Origin: CAVOBC01 sp963693635
GTDB lineage: Bacteria; Pseudomonadota; Gammaproteobacteria; Pseudomonadales; Azotimanducaceae
DNA: 7,822 bases
Assembly (NCBI GenBank): GCA_963693635.1
Contig: CAVOBC010000226.1
Location: forward strand, 1 to 7,822
Reading direction: 5' to 3'
In this document: in pieces, positions 6,105 through 7,822 of the stretch
Layout of the letters: each line of letters begins with the position of its first letter
How positions within the stretch are numbered: position 1 is the stretch's first letter
The notes under the pieces: model-generated
Seen by the model: the letters and a program-made list of their open reading frames with translations, nothing else
Database searches by the model: none
What the model was told of the DNA's origin: nothing
Made by a program: the position numbers and the translations under genes

Positions 6105-6716
6105 CTACCGAGTCGCCGGCTCGTCGATCGTTGGCCGAAAGACGAAATCCCTCAACTCATCACCCGTGTTGCGGATGTAGGAGTAGACCGGTGTTTGATC
6201 CGAGTTCCTGGCGACCATTTCCTGTATCTCGGGGAACGCTTCTCCCATACTGAAATCGTCATGCGAGTCACCGAGCGTTGCAAGGAATGCCCTGGCGAAC
6301 GCAGACAGTCCGCCGCCCTGACCGTCAACAACAGGTTCGAGCGATCCAGAGGCGAGCACATTGCGCGACTTTCTTGCGGCCAGTCTCTGTCTGCTGACCG
6401 CTATGCACTGCTTACCGTCGCTCTGACCACGCGCAATGGAACCCGAGAAGCAGGAGTCCGCAACTACAAGCACATGTCGCGCGTAGTAGAGCAAGAAGCT
6501 GTCGTTCGGTCCCATCCTCCGTCCAAAATCAAACAGCGCCGCATAGATTTGCGCCCGCGTGGTGTTGCGCAAAAACGTGACTTCGAAACCGTAGCGTTCC
6601 TGTAGAAGCGTTCCGATTTGTTCTATGTCGCTGAACGGCGTTTCGAGTGGGGGCAGGTGTTGGTAATCTCGGTTGCCGATCAACAGCGCATAGTAAATCC
6701 CATCGGGGGTGTCCAC
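6105..6716 (-). CDS. Caspase-like (peptidase C14) protein lacking the catalytic His segment
   Basis: A 203-residue product with the caspase/metacaspase p20 start YYALLIGNRDYQHLPPL (8-24), DIEQIGTLLQERYGFEV and GPNDSFLLYYA (69-79). It then passes directly to RHVLVVADSCFSG with Cys89 as the catalytic cysteine. A p10-like end follows: SRNVLASGSLEPV, LSAFARAFLATL and TPVYSYIRNTGDEL. In intact relatives YYAGHG, containing the catalytic His, is followed by roughly 40 residues before the RHVLVVADSC strand. Here these are missing in frame, so the protein should be an inactive pseudo-caspase. The rest is not frameshifted and the gene ends at a normal TAG, so a stable product is possible; hence CDS rather than pseudogene. 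The start is GTG 6716, overlapping the lipoprotein gene by 37 nt. The usual role of bacterial C14 proteins is poorly known (stress, cell death, defence). Confidence 0.8.
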   Translation of the reverse strand: MDTPDGIYYALLIGNRDYQHLPPLETPFSDIEQIGTLLQERYGFEVTFLRNTTRAQIYAALFDFGRRMGPNDSFLLYYARHVLVVADSCFSGSIARGQSDGKQCIAVSRQRLAARKSRNVLASGSLEPVVDGQGGGLSAFARAFLATLGDSHDDFSMGEAFPEIQEMVARNSDQTPVYSYIRNTGDELRDFVFRPTIDEPATR

Positions 6717-7159
6717 CTCATTGACCCCCGCACCTCAACCCCCCGGTTGGGCTGCATAGGTTGGTAGCCGCTTGCGCCAACATCGACCATTGCCAGGAAC
6801 CACTTGTGGTCGCCTATCGGTGTCGTACTGACCATCTGGCTCTTTGCGTACAGGGCCGTACGGCGAGACAGGTATATCTCGTCCTTCTCCAGATAGGCCA
6901 GCTCCAGTGATTCATCGCTACCGGTCCCGACAAAGAGGTAGTCGGGCATCCCTGTGGCGTTGACAAACCCCCGAATTGTCGGGTCCTGTTCCATCTTGAG
7001 CAACAGGCGGTAGTTGCCCGAGGGACGATGGTCGTCCGTCCGATCCACCTTCCACCAGATGCCTCTATAGATCGATGCGGTGTAGCCATGGACAATGGAA
7101 CCGCAGCTGCTGAGCAATGCGAGTACGAACAAGAGTGGCATCAATCCCGCGTATCGCAT
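6680..7159 (-). CDS. Small lipoprotein of unknown function
   Basis: A 159-residue protein beginning with a lipoprotein signal peptide: a short charged start (MRY), a hydrophobic core GLMPLLFVLALL and lipobox LSSC with Cys19 as the predicted lipidated residue, then GSIVHGY. The +2 Gly does not signal inner-membrane retention in E. coli terms, so outer-membrane sorting is possible. The mature part looks beta-rich (IYRGIWWKVD, NYRLLLKMEQ, DEIYLSRRTALYAKSQ, HKWFLAMVDVG). I do not recognise the domain. ATG 7159 is chosen because it puts the signal peptide at the N-terminus; AGG lies about nine bases upstream. The last 15 codons run through the start of the caspase gene in another frame and end at TGA 6682-6680, and may be artificial (see the frameshift finding). 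The lipoprotein and caspase probably function together. Confidence 0.7.
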   Translation of the reverse strand: MRYAGLMPLLFVLALLSSCGSIVHGYTASIYRGIWWKVDRTDDHRPSGNYRLLLKMEQDPTIRGFVNATGMPDYLFVGTGSDESLELAYLEKDEIYLSRRTALYAKSQMVSTTPIGDHKWFLAMVDVGASGYQPMQPNRGVEVRGSMRWTPPMGFTMRC

Positions 7160-7268
7160 CGATTTAGCCTGCTGCTTTGACCACGTCATTCTGGTCAATC
7201 GAGCGATGTGTTTGAAACAGACAGTCAAGGCCTTTGCGGTGCAGTAGACACGTTCGGACCCATGGCTC

Positions 7269-7523
7269 TCAGCGGTATCCCTCACGCCTACGCGATACTC
7301 GAATGATCAGGACAATCAATTCATGGTCGAGCACTTCGTAGACAATCCGATAGTCACCGACTCGTATTCTGCGTAACCCGCGGAGGTCCCCTTTTAACTG
7401 GCTGCCTTTGTGGGGCTGCCCTCCGAGCGCATCGATCGCCGCTGCAATGCGTTGCCGATCAGGCTTGTTGATTCTTGTGAGGTCTTTGGCGGCGCTGGCC
7501 CTAATCCTGATCGAGTAGTTCAC
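7269..7523 (-). CDS. RelE/ParE-superfamily toxin
   Basis: An 84-residue toxin of the RelE fold. It starts NYSIRIRASAAKDLTRI (strand then helix) and contains the helix PDRQRIAAAIDAL. The core LKGDLRGLRRIRVGDYRIVYEV holds the conserved Arg-x-GDYR-x-x-Tyr signature at 54-62, followed by VLIIRVSRRREGYR with the C-terminal basic/Tyr cluster. Canonical RelE proteins cut mRNA in the ribosomal A site, whereas ParE relatives target gyrase. The RxGDYRxxY arrangement and basic tail favour the RelE type. The start is GTG 7523, inside the antitoxin gene (23-nt overlap), with AGG a few bases upstream; a longer frame to 7556 would begin in the antitoxin coding region. The overlap ensures coupled translation. 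Length and motifs look complete. Confidence 0.88.
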   Translation of the reverse strand: MNYSIRIRASAAKDLTRINKPDRQRIAAAIDALGGQPHKGSQLKGDLRGLRRIRVGDYRIVYEVLDHELIVLIIRVSRRREGYR

Positions 7524-7722
7524 GTTTGACCTGATCCCAATCCAAAACGGTATCACTCGGATCGCGCAGACGCTCTACCGCAGTTGTAAGATCTTCAAAA
7601 TCATCAAGATAAAGTTCTATGGCCTGACGAATGATATCAGCGCGACTACGATTAAGGCCCCTCGCCGCCTGATCAAGTGCCGATACCAGCTCATCGGGTA
7701 TCCGTGCCGTTACCTGGCTCAT
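7501..7722 (-). CDS. Ribbon-helix-helix antitoxin (RelB/CopG type)
   Basis: A 73-residue antitoxin. Residues 2-36 form a ribbon-helix-helix DNA-binding domain: strand QVTARIP, then helix DELVSALDQAARGL, then NRSRADIIRQAIELYLDD, the usual RxS-x-x-I-R-A-I pattern. The acidic C-terminal part (DPSDTVLDWDQVKRELLDQD) is the expected toxin-wrapping tail. ATG 7722 is chosen because GGAG lies six bases upstream and the RHH strand begins right after it. An in-frame TTG four codons upstream overlaps that site. It precedes and overlaps the toxin gene and should repress its own operon by binding the dyad at 7757-7771. Confidence 0.88.
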   Translation of the reverse strand: MSQVTARIPDELVSALDQAARGLNRSRADIIRQAIELYLDDFEDLTTAVERLRDPSDTVLDWDQVKRELLDQD

Positions 7723-7733
7723 TGCGAACTCCA

Positions 7734-7764
7734 ATTATTGCAAATCAATGTCATGCGAAGTCAA
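7734..7764 (-). promoter_or_regulatory. Candidate promoter of the toxin-antitoxin operon
   Basis: On the minus strand TTGACT (-35, 7764-7759) is followed after 19 bp by TGC-AATAAT, a -10 (7739-7734) with an extended TG. The wide spacing is partly offset by the extended -10. The -10 lies only 11 nt before ATG 7722, so transcription from it would leave a very short leader. The start-codon choice or the promoter may therefore be wrong. Confidence 0.35.
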
Positions 7765-7771
7765 TGACTTC
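7757..7771. promoter_or_regulatory. Dyad operator of the toxin-antitoxin operon
   Basis: GAAGTCA-A-TGACTTC is a perfect 7-bp inverted repeat with a one-base centre, 35 bp upstream of the antitoxin ATG and overlapping the candidate -35. This is the expected place for autorepression by the RHH antitoxin alone or with toxin. Nothing else is recognised from 7772 to 7822. Confidence 0.55.
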
Positions 7772-7822
7772 ACCCTGGGTCGCCCGCTCTTCCTTGTCAA
7801 GCACATGCACTCACGGTTATGT

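Noticed and set aside
6680..6682. A second possible recoded TGA at the lipoprotein end (MRC-TGA)
   Set aside because: The frame beyond it runs antisense to nothing meaningful and overlaps the caspase in a different frame; no SECIS-like stem lies in the right place.
7793..7798. TTGACA on the minus strand as the -35 for the toxin-antitoxin operon
   Set aside because: No acceptable -10 occurs 15-19 bp downstream (CAGGGT at 17 bp).
1..7822. CRISPR array, tRNA or rRNA genes, transposase
   Set aside because: No regularly spaced repeats, no cloverleaf-like or rRNA-like segments and no DDE or serine-recombinase motifs were seen on either strand.

Overview
The window looks like a chromosomal accessory segment from a moderately GC-rich (sampled lines 55-65 % GC) Gram-negative bacterium, probably one of the Pseudomonadota. 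A lipoprotein with a clear lipobox, a TfoX-like small protein and proteobacterial-style GST, PhyH and RelE/YoeB families support this. No rRNA or tRNA is present, so finer placement is not possible. The organism should have the selenocysteine machinery (SelA/SelB/SelD and tRNA-Sec), because one gene needs it. Every gene reads on the minus strand except a YoeB toxin remnant.

Layout from right to left, the direction of transcription. (1) 7771-7269: a ribbon-helix-helix antitoxin and RelE-type toxin overlapping by 23 nt, with a 15-bp dyad over the putative -35 box. (2) 7159-6105: a small lipoprotein overlapping a caspase-like (peptidase C14) gene that has lost its catalytic-histidine segment through an apparent in-frame deletion. 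(3) 5949-4684: a PrdB/GrdB-like selenoprotein that is split by an in-frame TGA. Just after that TGA lies a perfect 7-bp GC stem with a GTG loop, a good match to the bacterial SECIS consensus, so the two reading frames are one 421-residue protein with a U-P-I-C motif. (4) 4662-3719: an alpha/beta hydrolase, probably coupled to the selenoprotein but broken by a frameshift and an amber codon. (5) 3563-2598: a DhlA-like haloalkane dehalogenase with a complete catalytic set and a GTG start, preceded by a strong TTGCAATCA...TGATTGCAA operator-like palindrome. (6) 2568-2387: a decayed yoeB toxin fragment on the plus strand. (7) 2293-598: a GST-like protein and a phytanoyl-CoA-dioxygenase-like Fe(II)/2-oxoglutarate oxygenase, 1 nt apart. 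(8) 454-140: a TfoX N-domain-like protein.

The selenoprotein, hydrolase, dehalogenase, GST-like protein and oxygenase together look like an accessory catabolic or detoxification cluster. Its substrate cannot be read from sequence; halogenated or amine/amino-acid-like compounds are only a guess. The most noteworthy signal is the selenoprotein with its SECIS, which ordinary gene callers would report as two unrelated fragments. The second theme is decay: a broken hydrolase, a gutted caspase, a possible frameshift between lipoprotein and caspase, and a toxin relic all lie within under 5 kb.
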